From positions 1 through 64,000 of the forward strand of contig JAFUXG010000007.1 in the NCBI GenBank assembly GCA_017470935.1: a stretch of DNA of 64,000 nt. Reading direction: 5' to 3'. Each line of letters opens with the position of its first letter. Position 1 is the stretch's first letter. The notes beneath the pieces were generated by a model. That model was given only the letters and a program-made list of their open reading frames with translations. It ran no database searches and was not told where the DNA came from. Below, piece by piece: positions 26,337-35,755 of this stretch. A program made the translations under genes and the position numbers. The DNA comes from Lachnospiraceae bacterium (GTDB taxonomy: Bacteria > Bacillota > Clostridia > Lachnospirales > Lachnospiraceae).

Positions 26337-27596
26337 CTACAGCTCCACAGTAAATGCCACCACATTATCCTTCTCATTGTGCGCACCGATCTTTCCCTTA
26401 TGGGCTGTAACAATAGCCTTTGCAATGGAAAGCCCGATTCCATGACCTCCCTTTTCCCTTGTACGTGATTCATCCGGACGATAGAAACGGTCAAAAAGGC
26501 GCGGAATCATTTTCTCATCTAATGGTTCACCTGTATTCCTCACCTCTAAGTGCACTGTTTTCCCATTCTTGTATAGCTTAAGGTTGATCTCTCCCTCATC
26601 GCTGCAGTACTTAACTGCATTTTCAGTCAGCACTGACACCAGGTGTTCCATTCCGCTGCGGTCACCCTTGATCATTATATCATCCTGTATATCAGTCCGG
26701 AACCTCTTATTCTGGCTGACAGCAATTGCCGATATCCTGTCAGCCACATCCTTTGAAATTTGACTTAAGTTAATTTCTTCCATAACAAGCTCATACTTTT
26801 CCTCCATTTTTGAGAGGAACAGCAGATGCTTTATAAGCTCTGACATCTGTACCGTCTGCTTTCTTATACTGTCTGTCCACTCACTCTTCCCTGCAGTAAG
26901 CTCGATAACATCCACATCTGCTGATATGACTGCAAGGGGAGTCTTCAGCTCATGTCCTGCATCAGTAATGAACTGCTTCTGCTTTTCCATGTTTTGAACT
27001 ATTGGTGCCAGCGCCTTTCCCGAAGCCAGATAAATGATAACGAACAATATAAGATACAATGAACCTGACAAAAGAATAGACAGCTTTTCTATATAAAAAT
27101 TATTTTGTATATGCTGATACATGTCAATAAAACCAACTATATATCCATCCTCATTCTCCGAAATGATATATCTGAATGTATCATATGTGCCCCTTGTCCT
27201 GCCAAGCACAAACACATCCTTTGCATATTCCTCAGCCTCAGAAGCTGTTATGGCTGAAATGTGATCCACATTTGCATCATTCACATTGCCCTCTTCGTCC
27301 ATGAACACCGAAAAGTATCTGTTCTCAAAGGGAGTCTCCTTGGTTATCTTAAGATTATACCTGAATATGCTGTTACTGCTCTTTTTGCTTTCATCACTGT
27401 CATCATCTATATCCTTCTTCCAGCCATCATAGGCGAACTCTCCCCCGTTGTACACCAATATTTCAAGGAGCTGATCATAATGCTCCGTCATCTGCACTCT
27501 TGCAAAAAAGTTGATTCCACCCACAACCACGGCCATAAGAACTGCGATACATGCCATGACAAATGCAACAAACTTCCATTTCATTTTTCTAAGCAT
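26337..27596 (-). CDS. Two-transmembrane sensor histidine kinase
   Basis: The 419-residue protein has membrane helices near residues 8-28 and about 165-190 flanking an extracytoplasmic sensor domain of about 135 residues. HisKA (FITDAGHELKTPLAVI) and HATPase (GGHGIGLSIAKAI) follow. The start at 27596 has AAGGAG and follows the regulator stop by 25 bp; a longer frame to 27680 lacks support. It pairs with the adjacent OmpR-type regulator. Signal unknown. Confidence 0.87.
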   Translation of the reverse strand: MLRKMKWKFVAFVMACIAVLMAVVVGGINFFARVQMTEHYDQLLEILVYNGGEFAYDGWKKDIDDDSDESKKSSNSIFRYNLKITKETPFENRYFSVFMDEEGNVNDANVDHISAITASEAEEYAKDVFVLGRTRGTYDTFRYIISENEDGYIVGFIDMYQHIQNNFYIEKLSILLSGSLYLILFVIIYLASGKALAPIVQNMEKQKQFITDAGHELKTPLAVISADVDVIELTAGKSEWTDSIRKQTVQMSELIKHLLFLSKMEEKYELVMEEINLSQISKDVADRISAIAVSQNKRFRTDIQDDIMIKGDRSGMEHLVSVLTENAVKYCSDEGEINLKLYKNGKTVHLEVRNTGEPLDEKMIPRLFDRFYRPDESRTREKGGHGIGLSIAKAIVTAHKGKIGAHNEKDNVVAFTVEL

Positions 27597-27621
27597 ACCA
27601 TTCCACTCCTTCTTACCTATT

Positions 27622-28290
27622 CTACTGTTCAGTAGAAAGCCTGTATCCTCCGTCAGCCTCACAGATTGAGATGTCAGCATGAAGGGACTCCAGCTTACTC
27701 TGCAGATAAGAAATGTAGAGCTTAAGCTTCTCCTGCTCCTTGTCCTCTTCCTTCCAAATCCTCTCGATTATCTGCTTTTCTGTAATGATCCTGTCCGGCG
27801 CATTCATAAACATGGCAAGCAGCTGTGCTTCCTTCCCGGTAAGTCTTAAGGAATGAACACCAACCGAAAGCTCCATCCCCTCTGCCTTGAATACAGTATT
27901 ACCTACACTGTATGTCTGCATTGTATATACGTTCTGCCGCCTTACCATTGCCAGCACCCTTGCCAGAAGCTCTTCCATGACAAAGGGCTTTGCAAGGTAA
28001 TCATCTGCCCCTGTCTCCAGGCCTTTGACCCTGTCCTCCACCTCTGACTTTGCGGTGAGCATAAGAATAGGTGTGTGTATCTCCCTTTCCCGCATTTCCG
28101 CCAAGGCCTCAAATCCGCTTTTCTTCGGCATCATAACATCAAGAATGATTCCGTCATAATCAATGCTGCAGCCATTGTCTACCGCAGCCTGTCCGTCATA
28201 TACGGAATCCACCTCGTAGCCTTTGATCTCTAATATTTTTGTGAGGGCATTATTCAGATCCCTTTCATCCTCTGCCAAAAGTAATTTCAT
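27622..28290 (-). CDS. OmpR-family response regulator
   Basis: The 222-residue protein has a receiver domain (LLAEDERD, GIILDVMMPKKSG, LAKPFVMEEL) and a winged-helix output (LRLTGKEAQLLAMFM, YISYLQSKLESL, GGYRL). The second ATG (28290) is the likely start since AAGGGG lies 9 nt upstream of it but abuts the first ATG. Forms an operon with the kinase. Confidence 0.9.
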   Translation of the reverse strand: MKLLLAEDERDLNNALTKILEIKGYEVDSVYDGQAAVDNGCSIDYDGIILDVMMPKKSGFEALAEMREREIHTPILMLTAKSEVEDRVKGLETGADDYLAKPFVMEELLARVLAMVRRQNVYTMQTYSVGNTVFKAEGMELSVGVHSLRLTGKEAQLLAMFMNAPDRIITEKQIIERIWKEEDKEQEKLKLYISYLQSKLESLHADISICEADGGYRLSTEQ

Positions 28291-28422
28291 AGTCTGCATC
28301 CCCTTCTATTACATTTCTACGATTGAAGCATCACATGTTCACCCGATATATATTCGGCTGTGCAATGTATATCATAGCTTTAATTATACAAAGATATATT
28401 GAAAAAACATTTAATCTAAATG

Positions 28423-29079
28423 CTACTTAAGCATGCGCCGTATGGTCTGCATGGTAAGATCGGTGGAAGCCATCTCATCAGAACAGCGCTTAAGCTCCTC
28501 AGCAAGAAGCTCAGGATTTTCCACTGTCTTCTTATATCTAAGCTCATGTTCAAGGGCAGCCCAGCAATCCATCGCAATTGTTCTTAACTGAATCTCCGCA
28601 TATAGCTTTCTTGTGCAGTCCGGCAGATGTACAGGAATACTTACTATTAAATGATAGCTCCTATATCCGTTATCCTTAGGATTGGCAATATAATCCTTTT
28701 CTTTGATAATCTCTATGTCCTCCTGGCGCTTTAGTATATCCACCATCTGATATACATCATCCACAAACTGGCACACTATACGGATACCAACCGCATCATA
28801 TACCTTAGTAAGTGCTGATTCCGCTGTAACAGGAAGTCCCTTCTTGGAAAGCTTTTCCATCATGCTTTCCGCAGACTTGATTCTTCCCTTGCAGTGCTCC
28901 ACGGGGTCACGCCCTCCCTCTAACACAATATATCTTCTTAAAAGCTCTATTCTAAGCATCAGCTCATGAAGCACACTCTCCAGTAACACCTGGGCATCCT
29001 TATAAAATCCGACAGAGTCAACGATCTCTGCTTTACTATCAGTCCTGCCTATACTGCTATAGTTATTATCACCATTCAT
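28423..29079 (-). CDS. Small alarmone synthetase (RelQ/RelP-like GTP pyrophosphokinase)
   Basis: The 218-residue protein has the RelA/SpoT synthetase core without a hydrolase domain: GRIKSAESMMEKL, YDAVGIRIVCQFVDDVY, KDYIANPKDNGYRSYHLIV, YAEIQLRTIAMDCWAALEHEL. It makes (p)ppGpp from ATP and GDP/GTP. The start at 29079 with AGGAAG is preferred over 29136. The length matches RelQ-type enzymes. Confidence 0.9.
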   Translation of the reverse strand: MNGDNNYSSIGRTDSKAEIVDSVGFYKDAQVLLESVLHELMLRIELLRRYIVLEGGRDPVEHCKGRIKSAESMMEKLSKKGLPVTAESALTKVYDAVGIRIVCQFVDDVYQMVDILKRQEDIEIIKEKDYIANPKDNGYRSYHLIVSIPVHLPDCTRKLYAEIQLRTIAMDCWAALEHELRYKKTVENPELLAEELKRCSDEMASTDLTMQTIRRMLK

Positions 29080-29318
29080 CACAAACACTTCCTGTCTATA
29101 TTGATACATATATAATATGCTTATAAAATCTGTCACATTTCCTGCATATTTTAACAGACTTTTTTTAATATGAAAAGAAAATACACAAAATTATCATATG
29201 ATTTTATTTTTAAATCTTTTTCAAGGTTTTTTTAAGATTAATTTTATATAGTATGCTCATACTTGAAAACAGTGTTTTGCGGATGTCTATGAATCATATC
29301 AATTAAGGAGGATGGAAG

Positions 29319-32300
29319 ATGAGAAAAGCAAAGAAACTATTAGCAAAGCTTATGGTATTCGCACTTATTATGGCTTACATTCCTGCACCTGCTAACAGCG
29401 TATCTGCAGCCAGCAGCAAGGTGAGCACTAAAATGTATACCATATCCAAAAAAGCAGGAACCTATACTTCTGCATTTAAGATCACTATTACAGCAAAGAA
29501 GGGTTACAAGGTATATTACTCCACCGGATCAAGCCTCAACATTAAGAAGGTGATCAAGAGTGGCAAGAAAAAGACAATCAAAATTTCCAAGACCACAACA
29601 CTTAAGGTCTATGGTGTCAAGAAATCGACAGCGATAACAAAAAAGAAACTGAAAACAAGTGCTGTTAAAAAGAAAACAAAATCATACAAATATACCATTA
29701 AGACATCTGATGATACTGCAACAGCTGATACGACCGTTACTGACACAACAGCAGCCACAACTACACAGGCGCCTTCGTCAGAAACCGCATCATCAGAAAC
29801 CACGCCCGGTGCTTCAGGAAATGGAGATAATAATCCACCGGCACCTCCAAATGGCAATAATCCAGGCAGCGAAAGCTCTGAAGCAAAGTCTTCCGAGGCT
29901 GTGCAGAGTGATATTAACGAAGTATCAAGCAAAGCAGACGAAGCAGGTACAACTGAGGCTGCTGCCGGCAGTGATTCATCATATAACGGGAATGATATTA
30001 CATTTACACCGATCGCTCTTGGTTCATTGGACAGTCTTGTAAATGAAAGCGAAGCCTCTTATACATCCGATGATGGCAGCTATACATACAAGCCTGCTAC
30101 AACAACAGACGGAGTTACCACACCGGGCTCATTGACATTTAACAAACTGTCAGCAGATGACACAGAGTATAACTATGAGCTTAGCGGAACACTTGATAAC
30201 ATAGAAATCAAATTCAACAGCAAGATTGCTTCTGATATTACTTTAAAGCTTAATAATGCTACGATCAATAATTCAGCTATCACCAGCAATGAACCGGTTA
30301 TCCAGTTCAGCAAGAAGGCAGCTTCTGCAACACTTGTATTAGCAGGGGCTAATACGATAACAGGTCCTTATGAATTTGATCACGGATATGACAGTGATGA
30401 TAATGAGCCTAATGAGCCATCGCCATTGATAAAGTATGCCAATGCGAACGGCACACTGTTAGTCACAGGCGATTCTTCAAGCTCATTAACTCTTACTGAC
30501 AGCATGAACTCATCAGCTGTAACATACAAGAGCAAAGCATCAGCAGATGCCACAGAGCTTACCTATGAGGTTGATCCTGTTGACGGAATCAGTACAAAAG
30601 GCACTCTGGTAATCGATACTGAGGGAACAATAACAATTGATGTAAATGGAAATGCATTAAATGCCAAAGCAGAAGCTAACATGAACACTGATGATGAATC
30701 ATTTACAGACTATACCAGTGGCGGTGTTACAATAAGTAATGGTACAGTAAATCTTACATCTAAGCTTTCAAAGGGCATCAATTCAAAATATGGATTGATC
30801 ACAATTGCAGGCGGAACGACCAATATCACTGCCGCCGATGATGCTGTCAAAGCAAAAAGCTACAATGTCCAGGTAACCGGAGGAACTCTCAATGTTAATT
30901 CCTGCGGCGGCGATGGAATAAGAGCTGGCAATACTGCATTGATCGCTGCAGGCACTACGAAGATAGATAAATGCTATGGCGACGGTATCCAGGCAGAGAA
31001 TATAGAGATCACAGGCGGAAAACTTGATATTGTTACATATTACGAATATGCGGCAACTAATTTCTACTCATCCTCTAACTGGTCAGGGAAGACCAACAGC
31101 ATAACTGAATCAAATTCAACAAAAACTGAAACCATCAACTATGACACAGGAAGCCACAAGGCTCTCAAGGCAGGAACAAAGGAAAAGACATACTCTTATA
31201 CCAGGATAACCGATGCCGATACAGGCCTTACAGCAGGAACACAGTATACACAGCCGGCAAGTGGCGGTTTAGTGATAACAGGCGGTACGATAACACTTGA
31301 CACCCGCAACACAGGAATTAAATATAACGGCGGCTCTTCATCTGGCGGAAGCAGTGGTCCTGGCGGCAACGGCGGCGGAGACAGCAAATCTATAATAGGC
31401 GCCCCGGATGATGCAATCCACAGTAACAATACAGCTACAATAAGCGGCGGTGATATTACAATATACTCATCAGATGATGGTATCACCGCAGCTTCTGAAC
31501 TTAACATCCTAAATAGTGCAAAGATCAATATAGCAACTGCCTATGAAGGAATCGAAGGAGGTACTATAGTAATAGGCAAAGCATCCTCTTCCACAAGTGA
31601 ACCTGATGTGACTGTTTACAGTAATGACGATGGCATCAATGCCTCTGCAAAGACTAACGTGACATACAAGTACGCTGATGAAAACGAAGAAACATATAAA
31701 AAAACATCAACAAGCGGAAGCAATAATACCCTTACTGTCACCGCAGGTACAGTAACTGTTGAGATCGCTGATGATCAAAGCCACAGCGTAACACTTGCCG
31801 GTACCAAGGAAGATGGAACCGGAAGCCAGACATATACATTCTCAGCAGATGGTGATGGAATCGATTGTAACGGATCATTCTATGCATATGGCGGCACGAT
31901 CGTAACAGTAGGCGGAACATCTAACGGCAATGGCGTATTTGACCGTGACGGAAGCTTTGTTATCGGGGAAGGAGTGACAATCTTCGGAATCGGAACAAAC
32001 GGCATGGTAGAAGGGCCAACTGAGGTCAGCCAGGCATACATAGAATATGGCAATAACGGTTCAGGCAGTATGGGACCGAAAAACGGAGGAGGCAGCAGCA
32101 GTTCTTCAATATCCAGCGGTACAACACTTACAATTGCAGACAGCAGCGGAAACACATTGTACACTTATACGACTAAGAAGTCTGCAAGCTATGTGCTATT
32201 CTCATCGCCTAAGCTTACTAGCGGCAGCAGCTATACTCTTAAGTCAGGAAGCACAACATTAGGTACTCTGACAGCAACTACAGCCGCATCATCAGAAGGC

Positions 32301-32360
32301 AGCGGAGCACCACCTGAGATGCCTGGAGGAAACGACAATGGAGGCTTTAACAGCCACTGA
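29319..32360 (+). CDS. Secreted carbohydrate-binding-domain (DUF4353, Cthe_2159-like) beta-helix protein
   Basis: The 1013-residue protein has a signal peptide (basic start, hydrophobic core to about residue 25, ANSVSAAS cleavage region). A Lys-rich beta domain (about 35-130) and a Thr/Ser/Pro linker with acidic stretches follow. Then comes a long repetitive region with many G-G-T, D-D-A-I-x-S and D-D-G-I motifs typical of DUF4353 right-handed beta-helices. Cthe_2159 binds polygalacturonate and calcium. No LPXTG or SLH anchor is visible, so the protein is probably released or loosely surface-held. AAGGAGGATGGAAG precedes the ATG. Confidence 0.85.
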   Translation: MRKAKKLLAKLMVFALIMAYIPAPANSVSAASSKVSTKMYTISKKAGTYTSAFKITITAKKGYKVYYSTGSSLNIKKVIKSGKKKTIKISKTTTLKVYGVKKSTAITKKKLKTSAVKKKTKSYKYTIKTSDDTATADTTVTDTTAATTTQAPSSETASSETTPGASGNGDNNPPAPPNGNNPGSESSEAKSSEAVQSDINEVSSKADEAGTTEAAAGSDSSYNGNDITFTPIALGSLDSLVNESEASYTSDDGSYTYKPATTTDGVTTPGSLTFNKLSADDTEYNYELSGTLDNIEIKFNSKIASDITLKLNNATINNSAITSNEPVIQFSKKAASATLVLAGANTITGPYEFDHGYDSDDNEPNEPSPLIKYANANGTLLVTGDSSSSLTLTDSMNSSAVTYKSKASADATELTYEVDPVDGISTKGTLVIDTEGTITIDVNGNALNAKAEANMNTDDESFTDYTSGGVTISNGTVNLTSKLSKGINSKYGLITIAGGTTNITAADDAVKAKSYNVQVTGGTLNVNSCGGDGIRAGNTALIAAGTTKIDKCYGDGIQAENIEITGGKLDIVTYYEYAATNFYSSSNWSGKTNSITESNSTKTETINYDTGSHKALKAGTKEKTYSYTRITDADTGLTAGTQYTQPASGGLVITGGTITLDTRNTGIKYNGGSSSGGSSGPGGNGGGDSKSIIGAPDDAIHSNNTATISGGDITIYSSDDGITAASELNILNSAKINIATAYEGIEGGTIVIGKASSSTSEPDVTVYSNDDGINASAKTNVTYKYADENEETYKKTSTSGSNNTLTVTAGTVTVEIADDQSHSVTLAGTKEDGTGSQTYTFSADGDGIDCNGSFYAYGGTIVTVGGTSNGNGVFDRDGSFVIGEGVTIFGIGTNGMVEGPTEVSQAYIEYGNNGSGSMGPKNGGGSSSSSISSGTTLTIADSSGNTLYTYTTKKSASYVLFSSPKLTSGSSYTLKSGSTTLGTLTATTAASSEGSGAPPEMPGGNDNGGFNSH

Positions 32361-32395
32361 CAACTGAACAACTGTGTTTAAATAGTGTATCAAAA

Positions 32396-32432
32396 AAGCA
32401 GGAGCAGGCTTCTCAAAAGTCTGCTCCTGCTT
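32396..32432. terminator. Bidirectional terminator
   Basis: Perfect 12-bp stem AAGCAGGAGCAG/CTGCTCCTGCTT between convergent genes, followed by T6 on the minus strand and TTATTC on the plus strand. Confidence 0.88.
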
Positions 32433-32434
32433 AT

Positions 32435-33598
32435 TCACCCTATCTCCTTTGCTGCCTTAAGGGTCGTCTTCGTTATCATGGGACCAAGCAGCTCATATAT
32501 TACGATTCCGCAAAGCACAACAGTCTGGATTGTATTGCCGTACTGCGGAAGTGTCTGCTTTGCCACAGTAACAAGACCGATAGCAACTCCCTCCTGTGGA
32601 ATAAGGGTTAGCCCCAGATACTTCTTAACAACTGCCGGTGCCTTTGAAATAGTTGCACCAATATACGCTCCCAACATCTTACCAAGCACACGTACCACCA
32701 CATATACAACACCAACTATACCAATCTTTGGTATAATAGTTATATCAAGAGATGCTCCCGACAATATGAAAAACATCATATAAAACGGAGGTGTCATCCT
32801 ATCAAGCGGCTCAAATATCTTATCCGTATATCTTGAGGTATTGGCAAATACGGCACTCATCATCATACATGCAAGGAGTGAGGAAAAGCCCACCATATTA
32901 CACACGCCAATACATAAAAAGGTCATTCCCACAGTGACTGCAAGTCTGTTGCCGCGGCCGGTATATAACCTGACTAACTGGGTCATAATAAACCCAAGTA
33001 TTGCCCCGAATACCAAAGCCCCAAAGATCTCAAGCAGCGGAAGGAACAATGCCTTAGCAGAAAATGAACCGGAGCTTATAACCTTGATAATCGCCATTGA
33101 TATTCCAAAGCTCATAAGAGCCACTGCATCATCCATTGCAACAACAGGAAGTAGCGTGTTAGTCACCGGTCCCTTTGCCTTATACTGCTTAACAATCATA
33201 AGTGTAGAGGCTGCCGCTGTTGCAGATGCTATTGCACCAAGAGCAAGGGAAAGCGGTGTATCATATCCCAGTAAAAGCAGCGTAATATCCACCAAAAGTG
33301 TAGCGGTACAGCCCTCAAGCACGGCAATCACCACCGGAGATTTACCAACCTTCTTCAAATATTTAATTGAAAACTCTGCACCGATTGAAAATGCTATAAA
33401 ACCAAGCGCCATGTCAGATACAATGGAAAAATGTCCAATGACATCTTCATTTATTATATTAAGTGCATGTGGGCCTACCAATATACCCATCACAAGATAT
33501 CCTGTTACATTGGGCAGGTGCAGCTGCTTTACAATCTTCCCTGCAATAAGGGCTCCCGCAAGAAATATTGCTATATATATGAGATCATTTAAATGCAT
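32435..33598 (-). CDS. CPA2-family cation:proton antiporter (KefB/Na+-H+ type)
   Basis: The 387-residue integral membrane protein has about 12-13 helices and the family pattern HLPNVTGYLVMGILVGPHAL, FSIGAEFS and a VVAMDDAVALMSFG ion-site motif. It lacks TrkA-N/TrkA-C domains. The start at 33598 overlaps the PII-like gene by 14 bp; a longer frame to 33730 is not credible. Translational coupling suggests that the PII-like protein regulates it. Confidence 0.88.
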   Translation of the reverse strand: MHLNDLIYIAIFLAGALIAGKIVKQLHLPNVTGYLVMGILVGPHALNIINEDVIGHFSIVSDMALGFIAFSIGAEFSIKYLKKVGKSPVVIAVLEGCTATLLVDITLLLLGYDTPLSLALGAIASATAAASTLMIVKQYKAKGPVTNTLLPVVAMDDAVALMSFGISMAIIKVISSGSFSAKALFLPLLEIFGALVFGAILGFIMTQLVRLYTGRGNRLAVTVGMTFLCIGVCNMVGFSSLLACMMMSAVFANTSRYTDKIFEPLDRMTPPFYMMFFILSGASLDITIIPKIGIVGVVYVVVRVLGKMLGAYIGATISKAPAVVKKYLGLTLIPQEGVAIGLVTVAKQTLPQYGNTIQTVVLCGIVIYELLGPMITKTTLKAAKEIG

Positions 33599-33938
33599 CA
33601 CTGCCACCGATCCCTTCTGCAGAATCAATCGGAAGTGTGAACATGATTCCCGTATTGGGTGATTTGAAATCGCCAAGAATATTGTGAATCGTGCGCTTAG
33701 TCTTGGCAATCTCCTCATCCTTAAGAACAAAGAGAAGCATCTTATTCTCCTCCTTGTCCTCCTCTTCCATTATATGCCGAAGCATTCCGAACATAGGAAG
33801 ATCCTCATAATTCTCAATAATGCTCTTCATTCCCGTGGTGTTGACTATGGTACAGCCGGAAACGCCCTGCTCTGCCAATTCACGAAGCAGCTCATTAATT
33901 CCATTGCCTCTTGTAAGAATCAAAACCAAAAGATGCAT
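33585..33938 (-). CDS. PII-like signalling protein linked to the antiporter
   Basis: A 117-residue protein with the ferredoxin-like pattern of PII/PII-like proteins: LLVLILTRGNGINELLRELAEQGVSGCTIV, an acidic flexible segment (MEEEDKEENK) where a T-loop would be, and a C-terminal beta-strand. It is not a canonical GlnB (no conserved Tyr T-loop). PII-like proteins next to transporters (SbtB, PII-NG) bind nucleotides and gate their partner. GGGAGAGAGG precedes the ATG. Confidence 0.7.
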   Translation of the reverse strand: MHLLVLILTRGNGINELLRELAEQGVSGCTIVNTTGMKSIIENYEDLPMFGMLRHIMEEEDKEENKMLLFVLKDEEIAKTKRTIHNILGDFKSPNTGIMFTLPIDSAEGIGGSDAFK

Positions 33939-34018
33939 ATATCCTCTCTCCCTTCTATAATAAGTTACGTATACTTGCTGTATTAGAATTGCTATTTTTA
34001 TCCTGATATAAAGGCATA

Positions 34019-35623
34019 TTACATGGCATCAAGCAGCCCGGAAAGCCCGTCCTCCTCATATATGTCCTTGTAATATTCCACCTCATTCCTGATTATCTCA
34101 TCTATCACCCTCATGCCAAGAAGCTCCACAGGCGCCTGGTCATCCGTCATAAGATAATCTCCCCTTTCATACTGTTCAAGATGTGAGGAAACAATCTCCA
34201 TCATAGACGCAAGTCTCTCATTCTCCTCTTCTGCCATATTATCCTTCATCACATCAAGCACATTGGGATCATTTGCAGCAAACAGCTCTCTGTTAGTGCT
34301 GCCTGTTACATCCACAGTATATACCTCGCTAAACACATTTGCAATGGTATCGGAAAGATACTCTGTAATATTGCCCTCCTTCTGCCCGCGCATATTCATG
34401 TTCACCACCATGACACCATCATCCTTTAAATGTTCTTTTACAAGAGTGAAAAACTCTATTGATGACATCTGAAAGGGTATGGTTATATCCTGGTAGGCAT
34501 CCACCATTATAACATCATAGGTCTTATCTATGGCATTAAGATAGGCACGTCCGTCATAGGTGGTAACCGGAACATCCTCCGGCAGTTCAAAATACTTCAC
34601 CGCCAGATCAGTGATCTTATCATCAATCTCCACACCCTCCATGGATATGTTATCAAAATATCTTTCACACTGGGTGGCATATGTTCCCGTTCCCATGCCA
34701 AGGATCAGCACATCAATACCATCCTTATCCTTGATCCCTGCCATGTATGGAGCTGCCATTGCATAGTCATAATACATTCCCGTAAGGCCCCCGTTTTTCT
34801 TAAGCAATGACTGGACTCCGAAAAGCACATTGGTGGATAGGATAACATTCTCCTCATCCTCCTTCACCTGCAGATAGTTATATACAGATTCACCCTCGTA
34901 GGTGAGATCATTTTCCCAAAAAGCAAAGCTAGAGTTATGCCCAAATACGCAGCATACAACAAACAGGATAACACTTACCACTGCCTTCTTAGCACCTGAC
35001 CTTGCACTTACAAAGTAAATGACAGCAAGCACCAGCAAAATTCCTGCGAATATTAGAAAGGTAATGGATGTTCCCACTGCAGGTATGGTCACAAAGGTTG
35101 GCACAAAGGTTCCGATTATACTTCCTATGGTGTTGGCAGCTCCCAGATTTCCCACAGTCTTTCCGTTATCGTCAAGACTGTCCACAGTATATTTTACAAG
35201 AGATGGGGTGACAGTTCCAAGAAGAAAAAGAGGGAATACAAACACCACCATACATGCAGCAAATGCCGCCCATATAAGAAAGTTATTGTTTATAGAGAAT
35301 ATCAGTGCCCCGGCAATACCCAGAATAACATACTTTCCAAGCACAGGAATTGCAGCGATCCATATCGCCGCCACCAATATCCTTCTATACAACACATCCG
35401 GATCAGGATTCTTGTCTGCGCTGCGGCCTCCGTAGATGTTACCAAGTGCCATTGCGATCATAATAGTTCCTATTATGATGGTCCACACTATCTGTGATGA
35501 ACTGAAATAGGGAGCAAGCAACCTGCTGGCTCCAAGCTCCACCGCCATCACCGACATACCGGCAAAAAACTCTGTAATGTATAGGTATAATTTATTTCTA
35601 AGTATTGATGCCTTCTCTTTCAT
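34019..35623 (-). CDS. Membrane-bound spermidine-synthase-like protein (fused transporter/methyltransferase-fold)
   Basis: The 534-residue protein has seven or more N-terminal membrane helices (to about residue 225) and a C-terminal Rossmann domain of the spermidine synthase class: VLILGMGTGTYATQCERYF, MEGVEIDD, YDGRAYL and IMVDAYQD. Such fused proteins are common in bacteria, and polyamine synthesis by them is unproven. No strong ribosome site is seen before ATG 35623. The leader carries 29-bp repeats. Confidence 0.8.
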   Translation of the reverse strand: MKEKASILRNKLYLYITEFFAGMSVMAVELGASRLLAPYFSSSQIVWTIIIGTIMIAMALGNIYGGRSADKNPDPDVLYRRILVAAIWIAAIPVLGKYVILGIAGALIFSINNNFLIWAAFAACMVVFVFPLFLLGTVTPSLVKYTVDSLDDNGKTVGNLGAANTIGSIIGTFVPTFVTIPAVGTSITFLIFAGILLVLAVIYFVSARSGAKKAVVSVILFVVCCVFGHNSSFAFWENDLTYEGESVYNYLQVKEDEENVILSTNVLFGVQSLLKKNGGLTGMYYDYAMAAPYMAGIKDKDGIDVLILGMGTGTYATQCERYFDNISMEGVEIDDKITDLAVKYFELPEDVPVTTYDGRAYLNAIDKTYDVIMVDAYQDITIPFQMSSIEFFTLVKEHLKDDGVMVVNMNMRGQKEGNITEYLSDTIANVFSEVYTVDVTGSTNRELFAANDPNVLDVMKDNMAEEENERLASMMEIVSSHLEQYERGDYLMTDDQAPVELLGMRVIDEIIRNEVEYYKDIYEEDGLSGLLDAM

Positions 35624-35657
35624 ATATTTTTATTTTATTAACCTTTCATAATTTCTT

Positions 35658-35712
35658 CGTTTCATAACTCTTCATAACTTTTTTCTCGTTTCATAACTCT
35701 TCATAACTTTTT
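35658..35712. repeat. Two 26-bp direct repeats (29-bp period) in a leader
   Basis: CGTTTCATAACTCTTCATAA followed by CTTTTT occurs identically at 35658-35683 and 35687-35712. On the minus strand each unit gives two ATGAA motifs within the 5' leader of the spermidine-synthase-like gene. Confidence 0.75.
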
Positions 35713-35755
35713 CAATGTATATATATATCATCCAACGGGATATCCCTTACAATTC

